A DNA stretch of 64,000 bases from positions 868,001 to 932,000 of the forward strand of contig OZ223306.1 of the NCBI GenBank assembly GCA_965140735.1, in the 5' to 3' direction. A program made the position numbers and the translations under genes. Position 1 is the stretch's first letter; each line of letters starts with the position of its first letter. Positions 36,536-45,243 of this stretch are shown piece after piece. Source of the stretch: Fusibacter_A sp965140735. GTDB lineage: Bacteria > Bacillota > Clostridia > Peptostreptococcales > Acidaminobacteraceae. The notes under the pieces were generated by a model that made no database searches, had not been told where the DNA came from, and worked only from the letters and a program-made list of their open reading frames with translations.

Positions 36536-36997
36536 ATGAAAATAGAAACAGTACGTGATGCAAGATTAATTGCTAAATTAAATGAACCTGTACAAACGCT
36601 ACATCACCAGTTGTATCCTGAAAAATTTAAAAGCTTTGACTTCCATGCGATTTGTGATTATTTTCAAGAGGTTATGAATATGGATCATCAACATTTTTTA
36701 GTTTGTTTTGATGGTGATGAAGCCACTGGTTATATCTGGTTTGAAGAGATTATTAAAATGGAAACTGCTTTTAGCAACCCATCACACTGTCTCTATGTTC
36801 AACACATTTCAGTCAATGAGAATAAGCGTGGCAAAGGCGCCAGCAAGCTCTTATTGGATGAAGTTTTAAAATTCGCTAATTCAAAATCAATCAAACGCAT
36901 TGGCTTAGATTACTGGTTTAAAAATACGGTTGCAAAGGAAATCTATGCAAAGCTCGGATTTACAGTGGAGCGAGAGACAACTTATCTCACATTATAA
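36536..36997 (+). CDS. GNAT acetyltransferase
   Basis: 153 residues of one GNAT domain: HFLVCFDGDEATGYIWFEE, LYVQHISVNENKRGKGASKLLLDEVL as acetyl-CoA loop (R-G-K-G-A), and KNTVAKEIYAKLGFTVERETTYL at the end. It appears complete. The ribosome binding site is GAGGAG. Its 3' end touches the remnant of another GNAT gene in a second frame, so the two were brought together by a deletion or are overlapping decay products. Confidence 0.85.
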   Translation: MKIETVRDARLIAKLNEPVQTLHHQLYPEKFKSFDFHAICDYFQEVMNMDHQHFLVCFDGDEATGYIWFEEIIKMETAFSNPSHCLYVQHISVNENKRGKGASKLLLDEVLKFANSKSIKRIGLDYWFKNTVAKEIYAKLGFTVERETTYLTL

Positions 36998-37220
36998 TGA
37001 GCAAGGGAAAGGATATGCCAGCCAAGCGATCCATCTTATTTTAAAAGAAGCCTTTGAGCATTACAAAGTGAGTGAAGTTATTGCTGGCACGTCTAAAAAA
37101 AATATAGCTTCACAAAGAGTACTTGAGAAAAATGGATTTGTAAAAGTAGGGGAAGAAGAAAAAATCATGAAGGTTAATGGTCAATGGGTTGATGGTATTT
37201 TATATGCCACTCAAAAATAA
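36990..37220 (+). pseudogene. C-terminal remnant of a RimJ/RimL-type GNAT
   Basis: The frame encodes YNEQGKGYASQAIHLILKEA, then VSEVIAGTSKKNIASQRVLE and NGFVKVGEEEKIMKVNGQW, which is the second half of a RimJ/RimL-like acetyltransferase beginning in the middle of the acetyl-CoA loop. The first ~90 residues of the family are absent; the frame continues upstream only as out-of-frame sequence of the neighbouring GNAT. There is no ribosome binding site at the homology start. It is a 5'-truncated gene. Confidence 0.75.
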
Positions 37221-37247
37221 TACAGCAGAATATAAGGTATGGTGAAT

Positions 37248-37541
37248 ATGAAAAAAGCATCTGAATGTCAAAATATGATAGAAATACGACAAGAAATAGA
37301 CTGTATTGATGATCAAATTGTAGATTTGATCTCTAAACGTTCTGAATACGTTAAAGAAGCTGCCAAGTTTAAAAAGAGTGAAAAAGCCGTTAAAGATAGC
37401 AAACGAGTAGAGGCCGTCATCAATTCCAAAAAAGAACTTGCCATAAAATACGGTGTATCTCCTGAACTAATAGGAAAACTATATGGTATGATGATCGAGC
37501 ATTTTGTTAATGAGGAAATGAATGAGTGGCAGCAAAAATAA
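37248..37541 (+). CDS. Chorismate mutase, AroQ/PchB-like
   Basis: 97 residues, all helical. The active-site pattern of AroQ-type mutases is clear: IRQEIDCIDDQIVDLISKRSEYV (Arg and Asp/Arg on helix 1), AAKFKKSEKAVKDSKR (Lys and Arg), and YGMMIEHFVNEEM on helix 3. Known members convert chorismate to prephenate or split isochorismate (PchB). The sequence style is closer to the small PchB-like proteins found outside the aromatic operon. No aro genes are nearby, so the pathway is not clear. Start chosen at 37248; the ATG at 37239 sits too close to AAGGT. Confidence 0.85.
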   Translation: MKKASECQNMIEIRQEIDCIDDQIVDLISKRSEYVKEAAKFKKSEKAVKDSKRVEAVINSKKELAIKYGVSPELIGKLYGMMIEHFVNEEMNEWQQK

Positions 37542-37571
37542 TTTCAAATATTATAAACACGAGGTTTTACA

Positions 37572-38519
37572 ATGGATTCAAGCTCAATCGACTTTATTCA
37601 AGGACTAACTGAAAAAAATATCTCTGCATTAAAAAAAGTCCCAAAATCCGATTTACATAATCATTTTGTACTTGGCGGAAACAGATTATTTATAAAAGAA
37701 CAGACGGGTATAAAAATACCGCCATTTAAAGGAGTTATGCACTCGATGAATGAAATGCACCAGTGGCATAACCAATACCTTGGCGAAAAATTTAATAGCC
37801 CTGAAATGAGACAACTATTGATCGATGCCACTTTTGTACAAGCTACACAGGATGGTATAAAAATCATTGAAATTGGCGAAGATGTCTGGGGTTTAAATGC
37901 ATATTTTCAAAATAGTATTAAGCAGCTCATTGGTAGCTTTAAACATTCCCAAAAGAAATATGCGCCTCAAGTAGAATTGCGTTTACAAATTGGTATGTCA
38001 CGTCATTGCTCAATAAAGTCTCTTGAAAAATGGTTAGAACCCTTTTGGGATGAAAAAGTATTCTATTCAATTGATCTATACGGCGTTGAAGATGCACAAC
38101 CCATAGAAAATTTTAAAAATATTTATCGCAAAGCAAAAGCGAAAGGCTTAAAGCTAAAAGCACATGTGGGTGAATGGGGCACTGCAGAAGATGTGAGAAG
38201 GGCAGTAGATCTATTAGAACTTGATGAAGTACAGCATGGCATAGGCAGTGTTGATTCAAAAGAAGTCATGAACTATTTAAGGGCACATAAAATTCGACTC
38301 AACATAACGCCCACAAGCAATATCATCTTAGGACGAGTCAAAAACTATGCTGTTCACCCCATAAAAGAATTGTATCACGCAGGGATTGACGTTACCATTA
38401 ATTCAGATGATGTCCTCATCTTCAATAGTGACGTCAGCAAAGAGTATTTAAGACTATATGAAAATGGTGTGCTTTCAGCTGAGGACCTTGATGATATCAG
38501 AAGAAATGGCTTAAAATAA
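37572..38519 (+). CDS. Adenosine deaminase-family amidohydrolase
   Basis: 315 residues. Zinc-site motif DLHNHF (near 28) opens the barrel. HVGEWG (near 199) carries the His and catalytic Glu of the family HAGE motif, EVQHGIG holds the next His, and NSDDVLIF holds the metal-binding Asp pair (usually TDDP). It is therefore a metal-dependent deaminase of purine nucleosides or a similar base. HVGE for HAGE and DDV for DDP suggest a divergent substrate. It is somewhat shorter than the usual ~330-350 residues but seems complete. Ribosome binding site ACGAGG. Confidence 0.8.
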   Translation: MDSSSIDFIQGLTEKNISALKKVPKSDLHNHFVLGGNRLFIKEQTGIKIPPFKGVMHSMNEMHQWHNQYLGEKFNSPEMRQLLIDATFVQATQDGIKIIEIGEDVWGLNAYFQNSIKQLIGSFKHSQKKYAPQVELRLQIGMSRHCSIKSLEKWLEPFWDEKVFYSIDLYGVEDAQPIENFKNIYRKAKAKGLKLKAHVGEWGTAEDVRRAVDLLELDEVQHGIGSVDSKEVMNYLRAHKIRLNITPTSNIILGRVKNYAVHPIKELYHAGIDVTINSDDVLIFNSDVSKEYLRLYENGVLSAEDLDDIRRNGLK

Positions 38520-38549
38520 GCATTTTATAAATGAGAAAGGTATAAATCT

Positions 38550-39098
38550 ATGTCAGGAAAAGAACCCCTTTTAATCGCAGTAATAAACGCACTCATTTTT
38601 CTCTATTTATTATCTGTATTCTACACCATGAAATCTAAATTGAAAGCATGTAAGATTCCTATTATAGATGTGAAAAATTACGGTTTTGAAAATTGGGCAC
38701 AATCGGTTACTTTTACGTATTTACTCATTTGGGGCTTTAACGTGTTGGCACACAGCGATAATAAAGCATGGTATATCGTAATACCACTATTCCAGATTGC
38801 AATTATTTTGCTCTCACTTATTGATGGCTTTCGAAAAAGCAGATTCAAAATATATGAAAATGCAATCAATTTTCCATTGGGGATTGTAAAGTGGCATCAA
38901 ATCGTTGAACACGAATGGGAAGACAACAACCGTGACGATTTATTATTTCTAGTGGTCACTGTGAAAAAGGAAAAAAGTATCACTCGCCGTAAAACCAAGA
39001 AAATGAAAGTTAAAATAATGCGCTTACATAAAGACACTATTGAAGAATGCTTTCAGAAAATCGAAAAGAACAACTTAAGTGAGGCTCTAAATCATTGA
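38550..39098 (+). CDS. Membrane protein with PH-like/DUF5673-like tail
   Basis: 182 residues with three membrane helices (~8-26, 55-70, 76-95), then a soluble part FRKSRFKIYENAINFPLGIVKWHQIVEHEWE followed by a Lys/Arg-rich strand and a helix. KIYENAINFPLGIVKWHQI is the kind of sequence seen in DUF5673/PH-like membrane proteins. Its stop codon overlaps the TTG start of the following kinase gene by 4 nt, so the two are translationally coupled. Confidence 0.65.
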   Translation: MSGKEPLLIAVINALIFLYLLSVFYTMKSKLKACKIPIIDVKNYGFENWAQSVTFTYLLIWGFNVLAHSDNKAWYIVIPLFQIAIILLSLIDGFRKSRFKIYENAINFPLGIVKWHQIVEHEWEDNNRDDLLFLVVTVKKEKSITRRKTKKMKVKIMRLHKDTIEECFQKIEKNNLSEALNH

Positions 39099-39637
39099 AA
39101 AAAATATATATTATTGGCATTGTAGGCGCTGGAAAAACAACGCTTTCAAAAGAATTATCTCAAAGATTGAACATTCGATCTTATGAAGTGGATACAATCA
39201 TCTATAGGCAAACGAAAAAAGGTCGAATAAAACAAAGTGTAGCAGAACAAATTGCAGAATTCACAGACATTAATAAAGAATCTGCGTGGATAATAGAAGG
39301 TACTTATCGCTCTAGTTGTAAATATTTATTAGAAAATGCAGACATAATTCTTTTTCTTGATCCTCCACAATACGTCAGAAAGATAAGAATCATCAAAAGA
39401 TTTTTAAAACAACAACTGGGATTGGAAAAGAGCCATTATAAGTCCGATTTGAAGATGTTAAAGGCTATGTTTAAATGGTCTCATGATTTCGAAATCAATA
39501 GAGCTGCTTTTGAAGAAATGCTTAAAACTTATGAAACTAAATTAGTCGTCATTCGTACTAGACGAGAGTTAAAAAATACCATCAAGCAACCATACCCTCA
39601 GATCGGCAATAAAGATAGGAGAGTTTATGAAAATTGA
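39095..39637 (+). CDS. P-loop nucleotide kinase-like protein
   Basis: 180 residues beginning at a TTG codon that overlaps the previous stop. Walker A is GIVGAGKTTLSKEL (near 7-20). YEVDTIIYRQ and AWIIEGTYRSS follow, as in FlaR-like topology modulation and adenylate kinase-related proteins; ILFLDPP is the Walker B-like strand, and RIIKRFLKQQ lies in the lid region. It likely phosphorylates a nucleotide or small molecule in the cytoplasm. It overlaps the next GNAT gene by 11 nt, giving a tight three-gene unit (38550-40043). Confidence 0.8.
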   Translation: MKKIYIIGIVGAGKTTLSKELSQRLNIRSYEVDTIIYRQTKKGRIKQSVAEQIAEFTDINKESAWIIEGTYRSSCKYLLENADIILFLDPPQYVRKIRIIKRFLKQQLGLEKSHYKSDLKMLKAMFKWSHDFEINRAAFEEMLKTYETKLVVIRTRRELKNTIKQPYPQIGNKDRRVYEN

Positions 39638-40043
39638 GTATATAAACGACATCACTAAAATCAACGCCACACAGTTAGAAGGATTCTTTGTTGATTGGCC
39701 TAATCCGCCCTCACAAAGTACACATTTAAAGATTTTGAATCAAAGCACACACTTTTGGGTTGCAATTGATTTAGAAGCCAACAAAGTGATTGGCTTTATC
39801 AACGCCATATCGGATAAAGTATTATCTGCTTATATCCCTCTGCTTGAAGTGCTACCCGAATACAAACATCAAGGTATAGGAAGTAAATTGGTAGAATTGA
39901 TGGTCAAAACCTTGAGTGATATCTACATGGTGGATATCGTCTGTGATGAAGATATCGTGCCCTTTTATAAAACGCATGGCTTTATGAATGGCAATTCTAT
40001 GATGTTAAGACACTTTGAAAAGCAGTCAGGAGAAAACAACTGA
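39627..40043 (+). CDS. GNAT acetyltransferase
   Basis: 138 residues: FWVAIDLEANKVIGFINAISDKV, then VLPEYKHQGIGSKLVELMVK as acetyl-CoA loop and DIVPFYKTHGFMNGNSMMLRH at the C-terminus. This matches compact GNATs of the YjaB/YhhY kind with the Y-K-T-H-G-F ending. The start codon lies 11 nt inside the kinase gene behind GGAGAGTTT. Confidence 0.85.
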   Translation: MKIEYINDITKINATQLEGFFVDWPNPPSQSTHLKILNQSTHFWVAIDLEANKVIGFINAISDKVLSAYIPLLEVLPEYKHQGIGSKLVELMVKTLSDIYMVDIVCDEDIVPFYKTHGFMNGNSMMLRHFEKQSGENN

Positions 40044-40068
40044 TAAAAAAGAGGGGGCACATTAAGCC

Positions 40069-40992
40069 ATGAGCAAAAAAAAATTCTTAGCACTCATCCT
40101 TATAGAAATTTTAACCATCTTACTCTTTAAAACCATAGAATACTCAGGATTCAGCATACCGACTTATGATATTTCGAAACTCAGTATCCTACTTGGAATC
40201 ATCATTTTTGTATTGGGCCTATTTTTAATAGCACATTTAACAGCGTATATCTACAAGCGCATAGAGGATCACTATATATACCATTTAAGCCCAGTAGATA
40301 GAGATTTCTATGACCTCTTATGCACAGAACTAGATGCACGTGAATTATCAACAGATTTAAACGGTCAGATTTCATCTGATATGCTAAAGCTTCTCTATAA
40401 AAACAGCAAAGCCTCTAAGAACTTTGATCATAGTTCACCAAGGTATTTTAAAAATAGATGCTGTAACACTTATGAAGATCATGGCTGCCAACGCCTACTA
40501 GAGCAGCTGATTCACACATACAGTAAGAAAACAAAGCTCATATCTAATTTGAATATACTCTTTTTTATTTTAATATTTTTTATAGCCTTCAATTTTGCAT
40601 TAAACGGCTATAATTTTAATGCAAATTACTTTAGAATTTCATTGCCATTCCCTATATTGTTTCTGGGGCTCATTAATTATTTGCCCCATATGCCAAGCAA
40701 ATATTTTTCACACGCCAAACACTGGAAAAAGATTCAATTTGGAATCACTTCAGTGCTTGATATTGGAGCCCTCATACTGCTAACACGCTGGCAATATGCT
40801 AACCCTTCTGATCACGCAATTTTAAACTTTATTGCTCATGGTAAGATTGAATTTATACCAAATCTATATGTCCTATTGGCAATTGTAATCTTGATCATTA
40901 TTTCATATATTACACCAAGGATAATCCGTAGACACCTTTTAAGTTCCGTATTCACTGATCCAAACCTTGAATATAAATATCAAAACAACTAG
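40069..40992 (+). CDS. Membrane protein, paralogue of the one at 30653
   Basis: 307 residues with the same layout as the 30653 protein: two N-terminal helices, a soluble middle opening PVDRDFYDLLCTELDARELS, then about four helices and a basic end (RRHLLSSVF). Shared phrases include ILLF..I.Y, E-L-D/N, IEF/IKF-PNLYVL and the Arg-Arg before the C-terminus. Function unknown. The cytoplasmic CCNTYEDHGC segment is cysteine-rich in this copy only. The two copies are 9 kb apart within the accessory run. Confidence 0.65.
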   Translation: MSKKKFLALILIEILTILLFKTIEYSGFSIPTYDISKLSILLGIIIFVLGLFLIAHLTAYIYKRIEDHYIYHLSPVDRDFYDLLCTELDARELSTDLNGQISSDMLKLLYKNSKASKNFDHSSPRYFKNRCCNTYEDHGCQRLLEQLIHTYSKKTKLISNLNILFFILIFFIAFNFALNGYNFNANYFRISLPFPILFLGLINYLPHMPSKYFSHAKHWKKIQFGITSVLDIGALILLTRWQYANPSDHAILNFIAHGKIEFIPNLYVLLAIVILIIISYITPRIIRRHLLSSVFTDPNLEYKYQNN

Positions 40993-41020
40993 ATTCGTTA
41001 AAATGAAAAGGAGTGACCTA

Positions 41021-41518
41021 ATGGCTATTAAAATCATGCCTATGGCTATTGAACACGCTAAAAGTATCGTTAAATGGCAGTATCCAGCACCTTATAATCT
41101 ATACAATATGAATGATGACTCAAAATCCATAGCAGAACTCATGGATGGAAGCTATTATGCCGTATGGGATTCAGGCCTCGGGCTTATAGGATTTTATTGT
41201 TATGGCAACTCTGCAATAGTCCCCGCTGGAAATGATTATGGTGCTTATGTTGATCCTACTTTTTTAGATATCGGTATTGGATTAAAGCCAGACCTATGTG
41301 GGGAAGGGCATGGGAAAGACTTCTTCAATGAAGCTCTGTTATTTGCCAAAACACAATTCAGCGCTTGCAAATTACGTCTAACTGTTGCTACTTTCAACCA
41401 AAGAGCCATAAAGCTCTATGAATCATTTGGATTTAAAACCTCAATAATTTTTAATCGGTTTTCTGAACATGACCAAACTGAGTTTATAACGATGATCTAT
41501 ATATCTACAAAACTCTAA
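41021..41518 (+). CDS. GNAT acetyltransferase
   Basis: 165 residues from the ATG at 41021 (AAAAGGAGTGACCTA upstream; the frame is open to 40967 inside the preceding gene). GIGLKPDLCGEGHGKDFFNEALLFA is the acetyl-CoA loop, and FNQRAIKLYESFGFKTS the C-terminal element. The start MAIKIMPMAIEHAKSIVKWQYP is typical of ribosomal-protein-alanine acetyltransferase-like GNATs. Substrate unknown. Confidence 0.85.
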   Translation: MAIKIMPMAIEHAKSIVKWQYPAPYNLYNMNDDSKSIAELMDGSYYAVWDSGLGLIGFYCYGNSAIVPAGNDYGAYVDPTFLDIGIGLKPDLCGEGHGKDFFNEALLFAKTQFSACKLRLTVATFNQRAIKLYESFGFKTSIIFNRFSEHDQTEFITMIYISTKL

Positions 41519-41647
41519 AGCTATTAATTGTAGAGGGGACTTTTCTAATGCATTTTTAATTTTCCTTTACGCTGTTAGTTTGTTACAATTGATATAGACA
41601 ACTTTTTGAAAAGAAGCCTATTATAGGCTAAGAAAGCAGGTAAGTAC

Positions 41648-42517
41648 GTGAAAAATAAAAATTTCTATTCGTTTACTATTATGAGTTTAATCGTTTTAAT
41701 CGGACTATCTTTCTATATTTCTTCTCAGATGAGCGAAATTAAAAGACAATCTAGAGATGCATATGAAACAACGCACGAGCTCTATTATAAAGTTGAGACG
41801 CTTTCAGCTCAGATAGATGAATTAGAAAAAAAGAACCAATATATTCAAAATGCAAATTACAGCGTTAGCAACATTGAAAAAGATCAAAGTGTCTTTGCAA
41901 ATGTTAAATTCACAGCAGAATTAAATCAAATCAACGACGATCAAAAAATCACGTTATTGTATCGGCCATCAAATTCGGCAAACCACGAGCTAAGTACTGA
42001 TTCAACAGAATGGTTAAAATTACCCATGACCATTCATTACAATCAGATTGAATCAGAGTTTACGTTGGCTTATACAAATGATTATGAGCTTCAACTTATG
42101 CTTGAGAAAAATGGTGAGACTTTCTATGAAGCGCTCCCAAGTTTAGATCTACATACCAAGCTAGACCATATATTTGCAAGAGACATCCACCTACATAAAA
42201 TAAAGGCTAATAAAATTGAATTCGATGCACAGATCGTACAATTCAGCTCAGATTTAGATGTAAAACTCAATTCTGCTTTATGTAAAATATACTATAAAGA
42301 TCAACTTCAAAAAACATATGATGTGATAAAAGAAACCAAAGAGGGCACTCAAAAAGAACCCCAAATGCAAATGGCACACCAAGATGAAAACTTTTGGTTC
42401 GTAAACACGAGTTATACATTTAAAAACATCCAAGACTTTAATCCTGAAAACGTTCGAATTGAGCTTTTACTAACGGATTCTTTAGGCATTGAATATTCAA
42501 CTGATTTTAACTTATAA
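41648..42517 (+). CDS. Membrane-anchored coiled-coil protein
   Basis: 289 residues starting at GTG (AAGCAGGTAAG upstream). There is one N-terminal membrane helix (~9-27), a coiled coil (ETLSAQIDELEKKNQYIQN), then an outward-facing beta-rich domain with no motif I recognise. The sequence upstream contains a short palindrome (AGCCTATTATAGGCT at 41615) near the likely promoter. It is followed 11 nt later by another protein of the same build, suggesting a pair. Confidence 0.6.
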   Translation: MKNKNFYSFTIMSLIVLIGLSFYISSQMSEIKRQSRDAYETTHELYYKVETLSAQIDELEKKNQYIQNANYSVSNIEKDQSVFANVKFTAELNQINDDQKITLLYRPSNSANHELSTDSTEWLKLPMTIHYNQIESEFTLAYTNDYELQLMLEKNGETFYEALPSLDLHTKLDHIFARDIHLHKIKANKIEFDAQIVQFSSDLDVKLNSALCKIYYKDQLQKTYDVIKETKEGTQKEPQMQMAHQDENFWFVNTSYTFKNIQDFNPENVRIELLLTDSLGIEYSTDFNL

Positions 42518-42528
42518 GTCAAGGTGAG

Positions 42529-43080
42529 GTGAGAATATTGAAAGAATTAGATGTTACCAAAACGATATTAATCGCTTTTACAGTTTTGCTTCTTGTTTTA
42601 TATTTAAGCAGTAACGCATCACTTAATGAAATGCGTAAACTTAATACCGCTTTAAACGAAGATTTACTGGCTCAAAAGGAGCACTACACAGAACAAACAG
42701 ACCAACTAAACAAATCTGTCGTTAAATTAAAGAATCAACTAGAAGCACTTAGTTCTGACTATAATGCACTTTCAAAATCCCATGATGCGCTTCTTGCCAA
42801 ATTGCCTATTATTGATGCGTTTGAGCTGTCATTAATTGAAAAAGAGGGCATTACAGACCCAACGCTCATTACAAATGACTTAATGAATAAACCCGAACTC
42901 ATTCCATATGATGGGGTTTTAGGGGGGACTATGACATTCTCTCAAGTCTATCTCATCACTGATCAATGGGCATTTGCAAGATTTGATGATGGTCATATTT
43001 TAGGAAGCGGTCTTTACCAGTACAAAATATCAAATGACCATAGCATCACTTGGAAGCTTATTAAGTCTATGCTATATTAA
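42529..43080 (+). CDS. Membrane-anchored coiled-coil protein, second of a pair
   Basis: 183 residues if started at GTG 42529; TTG at 42538 is also possible because GAGGTGAG precedes it. It has an N-terminal membrane helix (LIAFTVLLLVLYLSS), a long heptad region (~30-85, LNKSVVKLKNQLEALSSDY) and a C-terminal soluble domain ending WAFARFDDGHILGSGLYQYK. Such layouts are seen in small surface proteins of unknown role. Confidence 0.6.
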   Translation: MRILKELDVTKTILIAFTVLLLVLYLSSNASLNEMRKLNTALNEDLLAQKEHYTEQTDQLNKSVVKLKNQLEALSSDYNALSKSHDALLAKLPIIDAFELSLIEKEGITDPTLITNDLMNKPELIPYDGVLGGTMTFSQVYLITDQWAFARFDDGHILGSGLYQYKISNDHSITWKLIKSMLY

Positions 43081-43125
43081 ATATTCTAGCCACTTTGATT
43101 CGAAATATAATAGGGAGACCAAATC

Positions 43126-43831
43126 ATGAAACTTTTCATCATTTTTATAGTATTTTGTGCAATTGCCTATTATTATCGATTCTTTAAGATGAGTGAAGAG
43201 GTTAAAAGCGATTCAATTAAAACCTTGTTGGACAAAAATATAATAGCTCAATTAGCTGTGTATAGTTTAACTTTTTCTTTTTTCATCACAGATACGATGA
43301 TTGGCTTTATAATCATTGCAATCACTTTATTTCTTTATAATCTTTCACTGGGCTTGAATTATAGTGACTATTCAAGCAGTAGATATAACAAAGCTTACAT
43401 ATGCATTCTAATGTTATGTATGTCTTTATTGTTATTTCTTTGGCGATACGTTTTAATACGGAATAATAGCATTTTACTCTATAATGTCTATATTCTATGC
43501 ATCATTACTGTATGGCAGTTTTTTTGGACTAAACAGCAAAAGTACTCCACTGATTTTATATACACCTCTAATTTTTGGACTTATATTTTTGTCGTCAGCA
43601 ATTCACTATTTCCCAGAATTTTGGACATCACCACAAGAAAGAGTTGCCACAGATTTCATTCACGATACTCTAAATGGTGAAATTATATATGTTAATTATA
43701 ATTCGAGCCTAAGGGGTAAATTGAGTAAAATAAGAGTGACTTATAGTACTGGGGCAAACAATGATGATGTGCACGCTATCCTTATCTATAAAAATGCTCA
43801 AATCATTAGTTATGAATCCCATGATTATTGA
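43126..43831 (+). pseudogene. Membrane protein gene, probably frameshifted
   Basis: The first frame (43126-43680) begins well and encodes several membrane helices, but after about 43490 it turns into an unlikely mix (YSTDFIYTSNFW...). A second frame, open from 43457 to 43831, supplies a coherent helix and a soluble tail (SPQERVATDFIHDTLNGEI, ILIYKNAQIISYESHDY). The two are best joined as one protein of about 235 residues with a one-base slip between 43457 and 43500. A pair of overlapping genes is possible but less likely. Confidence 0.55.
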
Positions 43832-43863
43832 TTGATTCAAATAACATTTAAGGAGTTTGCTAA

Positions 43864-44370
43864 ATGACCAAAAGACCTGTACTTATTTCGTTTATAGCCT
43901 ATACCAGCATTATCATCGGCATTACATCACTTATGGGAGATATCTTTATTAAGTTAGATATTCTCAATTCAATAAATCCAATTTATAGTAGAGGTTTAAT
44001 TCTAAATTCAATCTATAGCATCCTATTTATAAGTACAGGTTACTTTATTTTAAAAGATCATATTCTTGGATGGCAATTAGGTCTTTTCAGCCAATTACTC
44101 AATGTTACAAAGAGTTATGGTACATTAGTATACATATTCATCAATATTAGCAGAATAGATTTTGACACTAACCACATGGAAGAGTACTTATTTAAATATG
44201 CGATTACAGCTCTTATAAGTATGGTTCTCGTTTATTATTTTTTGAATCTAAATATACTTAAATATTTTAATGTTGAAGGAAAATTCAAGAATCAAACACT
44301 TCAGTATTCCATCTTACTCTCTTTTATTTTTATATTTATTCAAATCATAACGCATACAATTTCAATTTAA
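43864..44370 (+). CDS. Small polytopic membrane protein
   Basis: 168 residues with about five hydrophobic helices (residues 8-26, 45-60, 66-95, 120-138, 147-165) and short polar loops. No motif recognised. AAGGAGTTTGCTAA before the ATG is a clear ribosome binding site. It is the last of the small membrane genes; a 143-nt AT-rich gap with TATAAT-like stretches follows. Confidence 0.65.
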   Translation: MTKRPVLISFIAYTSIIIGITSLMGDIFIKLDILNSINPIYSRGLILNSIYSILFISTGYFILKDHILGWQLGLFSQLLNVTKSYGTLVYIFINISRIDFDTNHMEEYLFKYAITALISMVLVYYFLNLNILKYFNVEGKFKNQTLQYSILLSFIFIFIQIITHTISI

Positions 44371-44513
44371 GTTAAAAATATAAGTATATTTTCTTCTAAA
44401 CGTTCATAAATGTTAGAAATCACCCAAATTCGGGTAACATTATAATATACATTTATTATAATAAATTTAAATACGTTGTTAATGGTCTTTTAAATTGCGT
44501 TGGAGGTGTCCAG

Positions 44514-45041
44514 ATGAGACATAATCTTGTCATTACAGATCGTAAAATTCATAAAGTAAGCGTTATTAATCAGAGTATTGAACATTTATGGTGGTTGTGG
44601 ACTACTCATGAAGGCTTAAAAAAATTATTTGGTGCCGATAATAAAATTGAACTTGAGCCATTTGGAGCTTTTGAGATCTATTTTAATCAAGATGAATCCA
44701 CTGGAAATCAGGGCTCGGAATCCTGCCAGATTTTATCTTATCTGCCTGGTGAAATGCTTTCATTTACTTGGAATGCACCACGTTCCAATGCAGTTGTCAG
44801 AAATCATGCCTATAAAACATGGGTAGTTGTAAAATTTAAAGAAGTCAATAATGGTTATACTGCTGTCACATTGACCCATTTGGGTTGGCCAGCAGGCGAG
44901 CCTTGGGATAAAGCATTCAATTATTTTGAAAAAGCATGGGGAACTGTAATGAAACGCATGGAGTCTATTAATGTAGACACTGTAGATCCTTCTTCGTTTT
45001 TTATCAAAGATCATGATGGAAAAGTAGTCGCCATTACTTAA
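44514..45041 (+). CDS. SRPBCC/AHSA1-like protein
   Basis: 175 residues. The START/Bet v1-like fold of the AHSA1 (Activator of Hsp90 ATPase homologue) family is indicated by VINQSIEHLWWLWTTHEGLKKLFG, ELEPFGAFEIYF, LSFTWNAPR, and the C-terminal helix EPWDKAFNYFEKAWGTVMKRME. Bacterial members bind hydrophobic ligands or act as stress proteins; a specific role is not known. TTGGAGGTGTCCAG precedes the ATG. A bidirectional terminator follows, ending the long plus-strand run. Confidence 0.85.
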   Translation: MRHNLVITDRKIHKVSVINQSIEHLWWLWTTHEGLKKLFGADNKIELEPFGAFEIYFNQDESTGNQGSESCQILSYLPGEMLSFTWNAPRSNAVVRNHAYKTWVVVKFKEVNNGYTAVTLTHLGWPAGEPWDKAFNYFEKAWGTVMKRMESINVDTVDPSSFFIKDHDGKVVAIT

Positions 45042-45133
45042 ATGCTTCAAAATGAAATATGATCTTTCTAGGGATGCCATAGCAGCTTATAAAAAAACCT
45101 TTTCATCATCAAGCGTATAAAATAAAGATTCTA

Positions 45134-45174
45134 AAAATAGCTTTGAGATATTATGAAAATCTCAAAGCTATTTT
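45134..45174. terminator. Bidirectional terminator
   Basis: AAAATAGCTTTGAGAT (45134-45149) and ATCTCAAAGCTATTTT (45159-45174) are a perfect 16-bp inverted repeat with a 9-nt loop. It lies between the convergent SRPBCC and diguanylate cyclase genes and can serve both. Confidence 0.9.
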
Positions 45175-45243
45175 AATGATTTCTTACTACTTTTTTAAGA
45201 CTTTATAGCGATTAAAAGCATATAATATAAAAAGTAGAGGAGA

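Noticed and set aside
28303..45041. Integron-style gene cassette array
   Set aside because: Gene layout is cassette-like, but the spacers are short, differ in sequence and show no attC-type RYYYAAC/GTTRRRY imperfect palindromes; no integrase is present.
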